A stretch of 51,334 nt of DNA, taken from the NCBI GenBank assembly GCA_945905835.1, contig CAMDQJ010000013.1, forward strand, positions 1 to 51,334, written 5' to 3'. How positions within the stretch are numbered: the first letter of the stretch is position 1; every line of letters starts with the position of its first letter. Under the pieces are notes generated by a model that saw only the letters and a list, made by a program, of their open reading frames with translations, ran no database searches and had not been told where the DNA came from. This stretch comes from Asaia bogorensis. Its GTDB lineage: Bacteria; Pseudomonadota; Alphaproteobacteria; Reyranellales; Reyranellaceae. Shown here piece by piece: positions 1-7,429 of the stretch. The position numbers and the translations under genes were made by a program.

Positions 1-49
1 CGACCAGCCCGTGCGCGGCGCCGCCGCTGAAGATCCGCACCGTGCTCAT
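1..49 (-). CDS. Partial gene at window edge, possible ModA-like solute-binding protein (N-terminus only)
   Basis: On the minus strand an ATG at 49-47 overlaps the stop of the Bug-type gene (ATGA) and opens a reading frame that runs off the window. Only 16 residues are visible, beginning MSTVRIFSGGAAHGLV. A start of the form 'SGGAA.GLV' resembles cytoplasmic molybdate-type substrate-binding proteins, but so little is visible that the family call is a guess. The four-base overlap implies it is the second gene of an operon with the TctC-like receptor. Confidence 0.45.
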   Translation of the reverse strand, partial: MSTVRIFSGGAAHGLV

Positions 50-1026
50 TGCATCTTGATGCCGGCCTGCTCGATCAGCTTCGCCCACTTCTCGATGTCG
101 CTCTTCATGAACGCGCCGAAGGCATCGGGCGTCATGGCCATCGGCTCGGCGCCCTGCCTGGCCCAGGCCTCGCGGATCGCCGGCCTGGCGATGATCCTGG
201 CGATCTCGGAATTGAGCCGCTCGACGATGTCCCTGGGCGTGCCGGCAGGCGCCATGATGCCGAGCCAGATCGTGGCCTCGTAGCCCGGCACGCCGGCTTC
301 ATTGAGCGTCGCCACCTTGGGCAGCACCGACGAGCGCGCAGCACCTGTCGTTGCGAGCGCGCGGACCTGGCCTGACTCGACATGCGGCGACATCACGGTC
401 ACCGCATCGAACATCATCTGGACGTGGCCGCCGATCACGCCGGCGCGGGCATCGCCGCTATTCTTGTAGGGGATGTGCAGGATGTCGGTGCCGCTCATCG
501 ATTTGAACAGCTCGCCGGCCATGTGATAGGCGGTGCCCGGACCGGCCGACGCGTAGGAGAGCTTGCCCGGCTGGGCCTTGGCGAGAGCTATGAATTCGGC
601 GAGCGTCGCGGCCTTGACCGAGGGATGAACGACCATCGCGAGGTCCGAGTAATTGACCGGCGCCACCGGCACGAGATCGCGCATCAGCACATAGGGCCGG
701 TTGGCCTGCAGCGTCTCGTTGGTGGTGATGGTGCTCGACATCATCAGGATGGTGTAGCCGTCGGGCGCCGCCTTGGCGGCGATGTCGGTGCCGATGACGC
801 CGCCGGCGCCGGGCTTGTTCTCGACCACGAAGGATTGCTTCAGCGCGTCGCCCAGCTCGTTGCCGAGGATGCGGGCGAAGACGTCGGCCGGGCCGCCCGG
901 GCCGAACGGCACGACGATGCGCACCGGCCTTGCCGGCCAGGCTTGCGCCGCGGCGGGTGCGGCGAGCGCTCCGGCCGCCCCGATCAACAGGCTGCGTCTT
1001 GTCGCGCGGCGCATATGTTTTCCCAT
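46..1026 (-). CDS. Bug-family (TctC-type) tripartite tricarboxylate transporter substrate-binding protein
   Basis: The 326-aa product is a periplasmic receptor of the Bug/TctC family, which binds small carboxylates or related metabolites and usually serves TctA/TctB membrane proteins. The N-terminus carries a Tat-like leader (MRRATRRSLLIGAAG), followed by the family hallmark 'WPARPVRIVVPFGPGGPADVFAR' region and the later 'GYTILMMSST' and 'PYKNSGDA' segments. Length is normal for the family. Starts at 1026 or 1014 are both possible; the latter puts the twin arginines at the very N-terminus. No tctA or tctB is nearby, which is common because Bug receptors are greatly amplified in some genomes. 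The ligand cannot be inferred. A divergent MFS gene lies 97 bases away, so the two may share a control region. Confidence 0.92.
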   Translation of the reverse strand: MGKHMRRATRRSLLIGAAGALAAPAAAQAWPARPVRIVVPFGPGGPADVFARILGNELGDALKQSFVVENKPGAGGVIGTDIAAKAAPDGYTILMMSSTITTNETLQANRPYVLMRDLVPVAPVNYSDLAMVVHPSVKAATLAEFIALAKAQPGKLSYASAGPGTAYHMAGELFKSMSGTDILHIPYKNSGDARAGVIGGHVQMMFDAVTVMSPHVESGQVRALATTGAARSSVLPKVATLNEAGVPGYEATIWLGIMAPAGTPRDIVERLNSEIARIIARPAIREAWARQGAEPMAMTPDAFGAFMKSDIEKWAKLIEQAGIKMQ

Positions 1027-1123
1027 TATCTTTCACACCGGCCTTTCTTATAGTCATGCCATAGTCGCGCCTCGTCGAGAGGGAACATCCGGGCCGCAGA
1101 AGTCCGGAAAGAGGAACGTTGAG

Positions 1124-2374
1124 ATGGATCGCGGCGTCGACAGCGCTTTTTCGTGGCGGATCGCCTGGATCACGCTTGCCATCCTGTCGGTCTCCTACGG
1201 CTCGCCGCTGATTATCGTCGTCGGCATGAAGACCATGCAGGAGCAGCTCGGCACCGACCGCTCGGTGCTGGCGCTGGCCGGCTCGCTGGTCTGGGTCGGC
1301 ACGGGAGCCGGCGGCATCTTCATGGGCTGGCTGGCCGACCGCATCGGTATCCGCACCACCGTCATCATCGGCGCCTGCATGATCTCAGGCGGCCTCGCCG
1401 TTTCCTCACTGGGCTCGGTGTGGGCGCTCTATGTAGGCCATGGCCTGATGGTCGGCCTCCTGGGCAACGGCGGCGTCTATCCGCCGCTGCTGGTCTATGT
1501 CAGCCGCTGGTTCAGCCGCCGGCGCGGGGCCGCCATCGCGCTGATCTCGTCGGGCCAGTACGTCGCCGGCATCCTGTGGCCGGCGCTGTTCGAGCGCGGC
1601 ATCGACACGATCGGCTGGCAGGCGGTCATGCTGGGCTACGCCGCGATCGTGCTGGTCCTCATTCTTCCCGGCACCTTCTTCCTGCAGCCGGCGCCGATCG
1701 CGCCGCTGCCGCCGCATCTGGCGCCCGGCACACCCACGCATCTGGCGGCACGCCTGGCTAAAGAGGGCCGCCGCGTCGGCGGCCTGCATCCCAACGTGGC
1801 CCAGGCGCTGATCTGCGTGGCGGGCTTCTGCTGCTGCATCCCGATGTCGGTGCCGTCGGCGCATATCGTGGCGTTCTGCAGCGACATCGGCATTAAGCCC
1901 ACTCACGGCGCGGCCATGCTCTCGGTGATGCTGGGCTCGGCCTTCCTCGCCCGCCAGGCCTGGGGCGCGCTGGCCGACCGCATCGGTGGCCTCAAGACGG
2001 TGATGACCGGCTCGGCCTGCCAGGCCGTGGCCATCGCGTGTTTTCTGCTCACCCAGGACGAGATCGGCCTGTTCGCCATCTCGGCGGCCTTCGGCATGGG
2101 CTTCAGCGGCATCATCCCGTCCTACTCGGTGGCGATCCGCGAGTTGTTCCCCGCCTCGGAAGCCTCGTGGCGCATTCCGCTGACGCTGTTCACGGCGATG
2201 AGCGGCATGGCCGCCGGCAGCTGGTTCGCCGGCGCCATCTACGATCACTTCGCCTATTACACGCCGGCCTTCGGCATCAGCGTCGCTTTCAATATCGCGA
2301 ACCTGGCGATCGTGGGTTTCCTGGTATTCCGCATCAGCTCGCGGCCGCCGATATTGTCGGTGGCCACGATCTGA
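1124..2374 (+). CDS. MFS transporter
   Basis: A 416-aa major facilitator superfamily permease of about 12 membrane helices. The loop 'GWLADRIGIRTT' after helix 2 and its internal repeat 'GALADRIGGLKTV' in the second half are the MFS signature A motifs. The ATG at 1124 is chosen because translation upstream of it has no membrane or signal character, and it follows a purine-rich GAGGAACGTTGAG. Oxalate/formate antiporter-like or monocarboxylate-type MFS proteins have this size, but the substrate is unknown. It is transcribed away from the Bug-type receptor gene, which suggests, but does not prove, related substrates. Confidence 0.9.
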   Translation: MDRGVDSAFSWRIAWITLAILSVSYGSPLIIVVGMKTMQEQLGTDRSVLALAGSLVWVGTGAGGIFMGWLADRIGIRTTVIIGACMISGGLAVSSLGSVWALYVGHGLMVGLLGNGGVYPPLLVYVSRWFSRRRGAAIALISSGQYVAGILWPALFERGIDTIGWQAVMLGYAAIVLVLILPGTFFLQPAPIAPLPPHLAPGTPTHLAARLAKEGRRVGGLHPNVAQALICVAGFCCCIPMSVPSAHIVAFCSDIGIKPTHGAAMLSVMLGSAFLARQAWGALADRIGGLKTVMTGSACQAVAIACFLLTQDEIGLFAISAAFGMGFSGIIPSYSVAIRELFPASEASWRIPLTLFTAMSGMAAGSWFAGAIYDHFAYYTPAFGISVAFNIANLAIVGFLVFRISSRPPILSVATI

Positions 2375-2394
2375 CGGAGGCCGGTGCCGCCAGG

Positions 2395-2451
2395 CTAGAA
2401 TCTGCGGACTCGGCGCATCTGAATGCGCCAAGTCCGCAGGGAGGATTCTAG
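2395..2451. terminator. Long perfect-stem hairpin between convergent genes
   Basis: A 57-base inverted repeat is made of three perfect stem blocks: CTAGAATC/GATTCTAG (2395-2402 with 2444-2451), TGCGGACT/AGTCCGCA (2403-2410 with 2431-2438) and GGCGCAT/ATGCGCC (2412-2418 with 2423-2429), closed by a CTGA tetraloop. It lies between the MFS gene on the plus strand and the minus-strand cobW operon, and overlaps the stop of the 52-aa gene. A bidirectional terminator is the simplest reading. There is no clear U-tract on either side. Confidence 0.65.
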
Positions 2452-2606
2452 GGCGTTTCGTCGGTCGCCTTGGGCGTGTGCTTCCGCTCACGCCAAGCTT
2501 CGACGCGCTTGATCGTCTGAGCGGTGGCGTCTTCGAGACGGCCTTCTTCGGCGAGAAACGATTCGAAGGTCGATCCGTGATGCGGGTTGGGCTTCTTCCC
2601 AGGCAT
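2448..2606 (-). CDS. Small Fis/XRE-like protein of unknown role (52 aa)
   Basis: A 52-aa product starting MPGKKPNPHHGSTFESFLAE. Its ATG shares one base with the stop of the CobW-type gene (TGATG), indicating translational coupling; a longer start at 2636 would overlap that gene by 31 bases. The pattern 'NPH.GS.f..FL.EEG..e......IKRV.AW' resembles the short proteins often labelled Fis/XRE-family regulators, but the segment that would complete a helix-turn-helix is absent. Its stop sits inside the 2395-2451 hairpin. Function unknown. Confidence 0.6.
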   Translation of the reverse strand: MPGKKPNPHHGSTFESFLAEEGRLEDATAQTIKRVEAWRERKHTPKATDETP

Positions 2607-3769
2607 CACGCCTTCGTCTCTTCCGTCTTCCCCCAACCTTTCGCCTCGGCTTCGAAGAAAGAGGCAAAGACCTTGCGGATGGTGCTTTCGCCGATGTCGC
2701 GGGTGATGAAGACGATGCGGCTCTTGCGGTCGTCGCCCTCCGGCCAGGCTTCCAGCGTCGCCGGCGGGTGGAAGACGTGTTGCACGCCGTGGATCACCAC
2801 CGGCTTGTCGGTGTCCTTGACGTTCAGGATGCCCTTCATGCGCAGGAGGTCCGGCCCGCGATATGTCACCAGCGCATCGAACGCCGCCGCCACCGTCGAC
2901 CAGCTCATCGGCTCGTCGAAGGTCATGCAGAAGGAGCGGATGCGGTCGTCGTGGCGGTTGACGTTGTGCGGGTCCTGTTCGTCGCCGGCGCCTTCATGAT
3001 GCTCATGCTTATGGCCGTGGTCGTGGCCATGGTCGTGCCCGTGATGGTGGCCATGGCCATGATCGTGGCTGCCCTCATAGGCCTCGGCCTGCAGCCACTT
3101 CTTCACATCGGCGGTCTTGCTCTCGGGATTGTAGAGGCCGGCGTTGAGGATCTTGTTGGGATCGATCTCGCCCGCCTCGACGATCTGGAACGGCGCGCCG
3201 GGATTGAGATGGTGCAGGCGGTGCTTCAGCTCCTCGAGCTTGGGCGCGTCGGCGATGTCGACCTTGGTCAGCAAAATGCGGTCGGCGACGGCGGCCTGCT
3301 TGATCGCCTCCTCGTGGTTGTCGAGCGTGCTCGCGCCATTGACGCCATCGACCGTCGTCACCACGCCGTCGAGGCGGTAGCGCGAGGCGAGCAGCGGGTC
3401 GGTCATCAGGGTGTGCAGGATGGGCGCGGGATCGGCGAGACCCGTGGTCTCGACCACCATGCGCTTGAACTGGCTGACCTCGCCTCGGGAGCGCTTGAGG
3501 AAGAGCTCGCTCATGGTCCGCACCAGGTCGCCGCGCACCGTGCAGCACAGGCAGCCCGAGTTCAGCGTCACCATGCCCTCGTCGTCGGATTTCTCCACGA
3601 GCAGATGGTCGAGCCCGATCTCGCCGAACTCGTTGATGATCACGGCGGTGTCGGCGAGCTCGGGCCGGCGTAAAAGCTTGTTCAGAAGCGTGGTCTTGCC
3701 ACTGCCTAAAAAGCCCGTCAGCACAGTGACGGGAATGCGCTCTTCGGCAGCGCTTTGTGTGTCGGTCAT
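2606..3769 (-). CDS. CobW/COG0523-family GTPase, probable metal chaperone
   Basis: A 387-aa G3E-family P-loop GTPase. Visible motifs are Walker A GFLGSGKTT (about 19-27), the metal-binding GCLCC (72-76) typical of COG0523, the guanine-specificity motif TKVD (168-171), a histidine-rich stretch (about 235-258) with alternating His, Gly and Asp, and a C-terminal CobW domain. Family members deliver zinc, cobalt or other metals to client enzymes in the cytoplasm; the His-rich insert fits zinc or nickel storage and sensing. No Zur box was recognised upstream and no obvious client gene is adjacent. A 52-aa gene is coupled at its 3' end. Confidence 0.93.
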   Translation of the reverse strand: MTDTQSAAEERIPVTVLTGFLGSGKTTLLNKLLRRPELADTAVIINEFGEIGLDHLLVEKSDDEGMVTLNSGCLCCTVRGDLVRTMSELFLKRSRGEVSQFKRMVVETTGLADPAPILHTLMTDPLLASRYRLDGVVTTVDGVNGASTLDNHEEAIKQAAVADRILLTKVDIADAPKLEELKHRLHHLNPGAPFQIVEAGEIDPNKILNAGLYNPESKTADVKKWLQAEAYEGSHDHGHGHHHGHDHGHDHGHKHEHHEGAGDEQDPHNVNRHDDRIRSFCMTFDEPMSWSTVAAAFDALVTYRGPDLLRMKGILNVKDTDKPVVIHGVQHVFHPPATLEAWPEGDDRKSRIVFITRDIGESTIRKVFASFFEAEAKGWGKTEETKA

Positions 3770-3813
3770 TTCCTCGCCCGTTCCCTATTCCGTCGCCCAA
3801 TACGACGGGACGG

Positions 3814-4713
3814 CTACATCCGCCAGAACGGCTCGGCCTTCCTGAAGGTTTTCCAGGCCCGCCCGATGCGGTGCTTGTCCCGCTTCGTGCCGGCCTTGAC
3901 CTGCCTGGCGACGCGCTCGAGCGGTTTTTTAGCCAGCTCGGACGGCCGCGCGGCCTGGGCGATGTCGGCGATGATCTGTGCCGCCACCGCCCGGTCGTTC
4001 AGGGCGCCGAGCGCGCCCTGCAGACGCGCTGTCGCCTCGATATAGGGCTTTGCCGCCTTCGAATCAAAGCCCGGCCCCGAGAACAGCGGCCGCAGGAAGA
4101 TTGCAGCGTAGCGCAGCTTCTTGACGGCGATGCGCAGTTTGTGCAGCGGCTTGGCACCGAGATGGTCGATCCGCTCGCCGCGCCGCCCGACCTTGGCGTG
4201 GCGCAGGCCGAGCGCGGCGTCGCCGAACTTGGTAAGCGGCGTACCGATCGCCAATGGAGCAGCGGCCGCGAATTTTTCTAGCCGCGCGTCGAACTCGCCA
4301 AAGCGTGCGCCCGACAGCGCCTGGCGCGCGCGCTCGAGTCGCTGGCGTGCCAGCCGCCGGCCGATGCGCTGGACCGGTTGCGGCGCGTCGGGCGCCGTCT
4401 CCTTGAGGAAGACATGAAGGTCGCGCGCCGGCGCCAGTTCGGCGGCGAGCCAGCGCGCCTCGGCCGACAGCGAACGCAGGTCCGACCCATTCGGATCGGA
4501 CTCATCGAAGGCGTCGCGGAACAGGCCGATCGCCGCGCGCAGCCGGCGCAGCGCCACGCGACTCTGGTGCACGCCGATCGGACGGCTGCCGGCAAGCACG
4601 ACGGCGCGATACTTGTTGAGGTCGCTGCGGCACGCCGCCACGATGCGCCGCAGCGCTGCGTCAGGAGAGAGTTCGCCCGTCAGTTCGGCGGGAGTCGTGA
4701 GCGGGCGAGCCAT
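3814..4713 (-). CDS. CHAD domain-containing protein
   Basis: A 299-aa alpha-helical protein rich in Arg and His across repeated segments such as 'VHQSRVALRRLRAAIGLFRDAFD' and 'LHKLRIAVKKLRYAAIFLRPLF'. These paired 'H..R...R.LR' helices are the hallmark of CHAD (conserved histidine alpha-helical domain), which binds inorganic polyphosphate in characterised members. The CYTH triphosphatase domain that often precedes CHAD is absent. The start at 4713 (MARPLTT) is preferred over 4755 because the extra 14 residues look non-coding. Role in polyphosphate binding is family-based inference. Confidence 0.88.
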   Translation of the reverse strand: MARPLTTPAELTGELSPDAALRRIVAACRSDLNKYRAVVLAGSRPIGVHQSRVALRRLRAAIGLFRDAFDESDPNGSDLRSLSAEARWLAAELAPARDLHVFLKETAPDAPQPVQRIGRRLARQRLERARQALSGARFGEFDARLEKFAAAAPLAIGTPLTKFGDAALGLRHAKVGRRGERIDHLGAKPLHKLRIAVKKLRYAAIFLRPLFSGPGFDSKAAKPYIEATARLQGALGALNDRAVAAQIIADIAQAARPSELAKKPLERVARQVKAGTKRDKHRIGRAWKTFRKAEPFWRM

Positions 4714-4816
4714 CGGACCAAACGGTAGTGGCCACCCGGAAGCGGGCAACTCCAAAGCGTAACGCTTCCATGAAGGTTTTGTTGCAGTTCGCAGAGGGTG
4801 CGCTAGAGGTCTTGCG

Positions 4817-5869
4817 ATGGAAATCGGCCTGCAGTTCTTCCCCGATGTCGGTCCCGCCGAAAAGCCGGCCGACGTGTATTTCGCCGAGGCGCTAGAGCTA
4901 GTGGGTCTCTGCGACGTGCTTGGCTATAGCCATGTCCGCATCGTCGAACACTACTTCCATCCTTATGGCGGCTACTCGCCCAACCCCATCGTTTTCCTCG
5001 CCGCCGCCGCCCAGCGCACCAAGAAGGCCCGCCTGGTCACCGGCGCGGTGCTGCCGGTTTTCAACAACCCGCTGAAGCTCGCCGGCGAGATCGCCATGCT
5101 CGACGCCATCTCCGGTGGCCGCCTCGATGTCGGTTTCGCGCGCGCCTTCCTGCCGCACGAGTTCAGGCGCTTCGGCGTGCCGCTTGACGAGAGCAAGGCG
5201 CGCTTCGACGAGGGCATCGAGCAGGTCCGCCTGCTGCTGTCGTGGGAGAACGTGGCGCACGCCGGCAAGTTCCATCGCTTCCCGGCCACGACCTCGCTGC
5301 CGCGTCCGACCCAGAAACCGCATCCGCCGTTCTGGATCGCGGCCCTGGGCACGCCCGAGAGTTTCATCAACGCCGGCCGCAACGGCTTCTCGATCATGGC
5401 CATCCCGTTCGCCGGCGAGAAGATGGCGGGCCTGCTCGGCCTCTATCGCGCCGCCTGGAAGGAAGCGGGCCATACCGGCAACGGCCGGGTCATGCTGGCC
5501 TTTCACATGTACTGCGCCGAAAGCCGCAGCGAAGCGGAGGGCGTCGCCCGGGCGCCGCTCGAGCGCTACCTGAAATCCCTGGTCGATGCCGCCAGCGACT
5601 GGACGGCGGGCGCCAGCTCGGCCGACTACCCGGGCTACGACCAGATCATCGCCGGGCTGGCCAAGGAAACCTACGAATCGCAGATCGCCAAGGGGGCCGC
5701 CCTGATCGGCACGCCCGACGACATCCTGGCGCAGATAAAGGCCTATGATGCGGGCGTCGGCGGCTTCGAGGTGGCTTCCCTGCAGGTCAATTTCAACACC
5801 ATTTCGCTCACCGATGCCCGGCGGTCGACCGAGCTATTCGGGCGCGAAGTGCTGCCGCTTTTGCGCTAA
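4817..5869 (+). CDS. LLM-class flavin-dependent oxidoreductase (luciferase-like)
   Basis: A 350-aa bacterial luciferase-like TIM-barrel protein. The N-terminus has the usual 'EIGLQFFPDV' strand, 'VRIVEHYFHPYGGYSPNPIVFLAA' matches the family's 'EHH....y....p.v..a..A..T..i.lg' region, and 'DAISGGRLDVGFARAF' matches the conserved 'D..SgGR...GvGrG' stretch. Such enzymes use reduced FMN (or F420) for monooxygenation. The flavin reductase gene starts 9 bases after this stop, so the two probably form a two-component FMNH2-dependent monooxygenase. The substrate is not apparent. Confidence 0.92.
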   Translation: MEIGLQFFPDVGPAEKPADVYFAEALELVGLCDVLGYSHVRIVEHYFHPYGGYSPNPIVFLAAAAQRTKKARLVTGAVLPVFNNPLKLAGEIAMLDAISGGRLDVGFARAFLPHEFRRFGVPLDESKARFDEGIEQVRLLLSWENVAHAGKFHRFPATTSLPRPTQKPHPPFWIAALGTPESFINAGRNGFSIMAIPFAGEKMAGLLGLYRAAWKEAGHTGNGRVMLAFHMYCAESRSEAEGVARAPLERYLKSLVDAASDWTAGASSADYPGYDQIIAGLAKETYESQIAKGAALIGTPDDILAQIKAYDAGVGGFEVASLQVNFNTISLTDARRSTELFGREVLPLLR

Positions 5870-5878
5870 ACTGCCGCC

Positions 5879-6394
5879 ATGAGCATCGATGCCGCCGCCT
5901 TCAAGAAAGGGATGCGCCATCTCGCGGCCAGCGTGACCCTGATCACGACGCGCCACCGGGATCTGCGCGGCGGCCTCACGGCCACCGCCGTGTGCTCGGT
6001 TTCCGCCGACCCGCCGCAGCTCCTGGTCTGCGTCAACAAGACGGCGAGCGCCCACGACCCGATCGCCGGATCAGGCTTCTTCTGCGTCAACATCCTGGCG
6101 CCGGCCCATCGCAAGATCGCCGAGCGCTTCGCCGGCATGGACGGCGTCGAGGGCGACGAGCGTTTCCACGACATGGGCAAATGGTCGACGCTCACCACCG
6201 GCTCGCCGGTGCTGAAAGGCTGCCCTGTTTCGTTCGACTGCAAGCTGGTGACCGAGGTCTCGGCCGGCACCCACACGATATATATCGGCGAGATCGTCGA
6301 CCTCACCCTCGACGCCAACGCGACGCCGCTGCTCTATGCCGACGGCGCCTTCGTGCCCGGCGATGCGCTGAAGCGCGCCGCCGCGGCGGAGTAG
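5879..6394 (+). CDS. Flavin reductase family protein (FMN-binding split barrel)
   Basis: A 171-aa flavin reductase of the HpaC/DIM6-NTAB type, which uses NAD(P)H to reduce free FMN or FAD and passes it to a partner monooxygenase. Family features include 'ASVTLITTRHRDLRGGLTATAVCSVSADPPQLLVCVN' (flavin-binding TAT..S.S..PP.l.vc.n), 'FCVNILAP' and 'ERFAGMDG'. Length is typical. It lies 9 bases downstream of the luciferase-like gene in the same operon. A second candidate client, the HpaB-type oxygenase at 16540, is 10 kb away. Confidence 0.93.
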   Translation: MSIDAAAFKKGMRHLAASVTLITTRHRDLRGGLTATAVCSVSADPPQLLVCVNKTASAHDPIAGSGFFCVNILAPAHRKIAERFAGMDGVEGDERFHDMGKWSTLTTGSPVLKGCPVSFDCKLVTEVSAGTHTIYIGEIVDLTLDANATPLLYADGAFVPGDALKRAAAAE

Positions 6395-6440
6395 GAGACT
6401 TTCCCTACCCCCCGCTAGTCATTATGTTCCGCCGCACTGC

Positions 6441-6515
6441 TGGGGCGTCGCCAAGTGGTAAGGCAGTAGATTTTGATTCTACCATTCCCAGGTTCGAATC
6501 CTGGCGCCCCAGCCA
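6441..6515 (+). tRNA. tRNA-Gln, anticodon TTG
   Basis: The 75-base cloverleaf can be folded by eye. The acceptor stem TGGGGCG pairs with CGCCCCA (6441-6447 with 6505-6511). The anticodon stem GTAGA/TCTAC (6466-6470 with 6478-6482) encloses the loop TTTTGAT with anticodon TTG at 6473-6475. The T-arm carries GGTTCGAATCC. The discriminator G and CCA (6513-6515) are encoded. The convergent thioredoxin-like gene ends only 4 bases after the CCA. Confidence 0.96.
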
Positions 6516-6519
6516 GCCT

Positions 6520-6942
6520 TCAAGCCCGCGCCATCTGCTCCAGCTTGGGCAGCGTCTGCTGGCGCCAGCTCCGCAGACCGGCGCCGACCGCGACCACGCG
6601 GCCATTGGCGACCAGCATGAAGCTCGGCACGATCGGCGCGCTGAACCCGCCGATGAAAGGCCTGGCTTCCTTCGGCCAGTAGCGGGGATTGAAGGTTTGC
6701 GAGGATTTCGGCGCCACGACGTGGACAAAGCAAACGGAGCTGGAGAGGGGCGAGGCCTGCCAGCGCGGCATGTCCTCGGCTTCGAAGACACGGCAGGCCG
6801 TGCAATCGCCGGCGCCGACATAGGTCACCATGAAATCGGGCGCCGTCGCGCGCGTGGCGGCGGCGGTGCAGGTGGCGGCGGTCGCGGCGCCGGCCATCAC
6901 GAGGCCGAACAGCGAGCGGCGGCCGAGGTTCAAGGTGTTCAT
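6520..6942 (-). CDS. Exported thioredoxin-like protein
   Basis: A 140-aa protein with a Tat-like or Sec-type leader (LGRRSLFGLVMAGAATAAT) followed by a thioredoxin fold: strand 'DFMVTYVGAGDCTACRVFE' with a CTAC active-site pair, and 'APIVPSFMLVANGRVVAVGAG' supplying the cis-proline loop. This suggests a periplasmic thiol-disulfide exchange or thiol-sensing role. It is short for a DsbA or TlpA protein. The start at 6942 is chosen because it places the leader at the N-terminus; longer starts at 6954 and 6993 exist. The stop lies 4 bases from the convergent tRNA-Gln. Confidence 0.8.
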   Translation of the reverse strand: MNTLNLGRRSLFGLVMAGAATAATCTAAATRATAPDFMVTYVGAGDCTACRVFEAEDMPRWQASPLSSSVCFVHVVAPKSSQTFNPRYWPKEARPFIGGFSAPIVPSFMLVANGRVVAVGAGLRSWRQQTLPKLEQMARA

Positions 6943-7080
6943 CGCGCGTCCCATTCCGTTGATCGTGCCCGGCGAGAGCCGCGCTTCGATCAACTGAAAA
7001 TGGTCTGCGTCAGGCGATGAAACTATTCGGCCTGATAGCCTAGTCTTGCGGGGTGGACCGAGTGCGTCCGGGAGATCATC

Positions 7081-7107
7081 GGACTAGTCCGATTGGACTA
7101 GCCAATC
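7081..7107. other. Adjacent palindrome and short inverted repeat
   Basis: GGACTAGTCC (7081-7090) is a perfect 10-base palindrome, immediately followed by GATTGG-ACTAG-CCAATC (7091-7107), a 6-bp stem with a 5-base loop. They sit in the gap upstream of the thioredoxin-like gene and at the end of a minus-strand remnant. They could be an operator or a weak terminator; nothing else supports a choice. Confidence 0.35.
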
Positions 7108-7240
7108 ACCGCCACGAAGACGACGCCGGCGGGTCGCCGTCGAAATCCATGCGCACCTGGTCGGTGGGGAAGATCGACACGCAGTGGTCTGGCTGGCCGT
7201 CGACATAGACGACCTCGGCGCAGTCCGAGGAATCGGGCCG
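7106..7240 (-). pseudogene. C-terminal remnant of an unrecognised minus-strand gene
   Basis: This minus-strand frame has protein-like character (including VYVDGQPDHCVSIFPTD) and ends with a TGA at 7106-7108. Toward its N-terminus it runs into a fragment of a plus-strand transporter gene, so only about 43 residues look genuine. I do not recognise the family. It and the TauE-like tail beside it occupy the 6943-7429 gap and look like a junction between two broken genes. Confidence 0.35.
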
Positions 7241-7241
7241 G

Positions 7242-7421
7242 GTCGAGCCGTGGTTCCTGGCCATCGCCGTCGCCTCGTCGATGATCGGCACGTCGCTCGG
7301 CAAGCTGCTGCTGGAAAAGATCACCGACAAGCAGTTCCGCGTCTGGTCGAACCGGCTGATCACCACCATCGCTGCCTATTACGTCGGCTACGGCTTGGTG
7401 CTGCTGACGGGCATCGCCTAG
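7242..7421 (+). pseudogene. C-terminal fragment of a TauE/SafE-type membrane transporter
   Basis: An open frame ending at TAG 7419-7421 encodes 'EPWFLAIAVASSMIGTSLGK' followed by 'LLLEKITDKQFRVWSNRLIT' and a final hydrophobic helix 'TIAAYYVGYGLVLLTGIA'. This fits the last two helices of the TauE/SafE (sulfite/sulfonate exporter-like) family, where 'G..lG..lL.r.s...F' joins them. The upstream six or so helices are missing, so this is a 3' remnant. Confidence 0.6.
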
Positions 7422-7429
7422 AATGAGGC

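Noticed and set aside
3000..3070. Short tandem CATGGCC/CATGGTCGTG repeats considered as a CRISPR or minisatellite
   Set aside because: They encode the His-rich loop of the CobW-type GTPase; no spacers or regular repeat unit.
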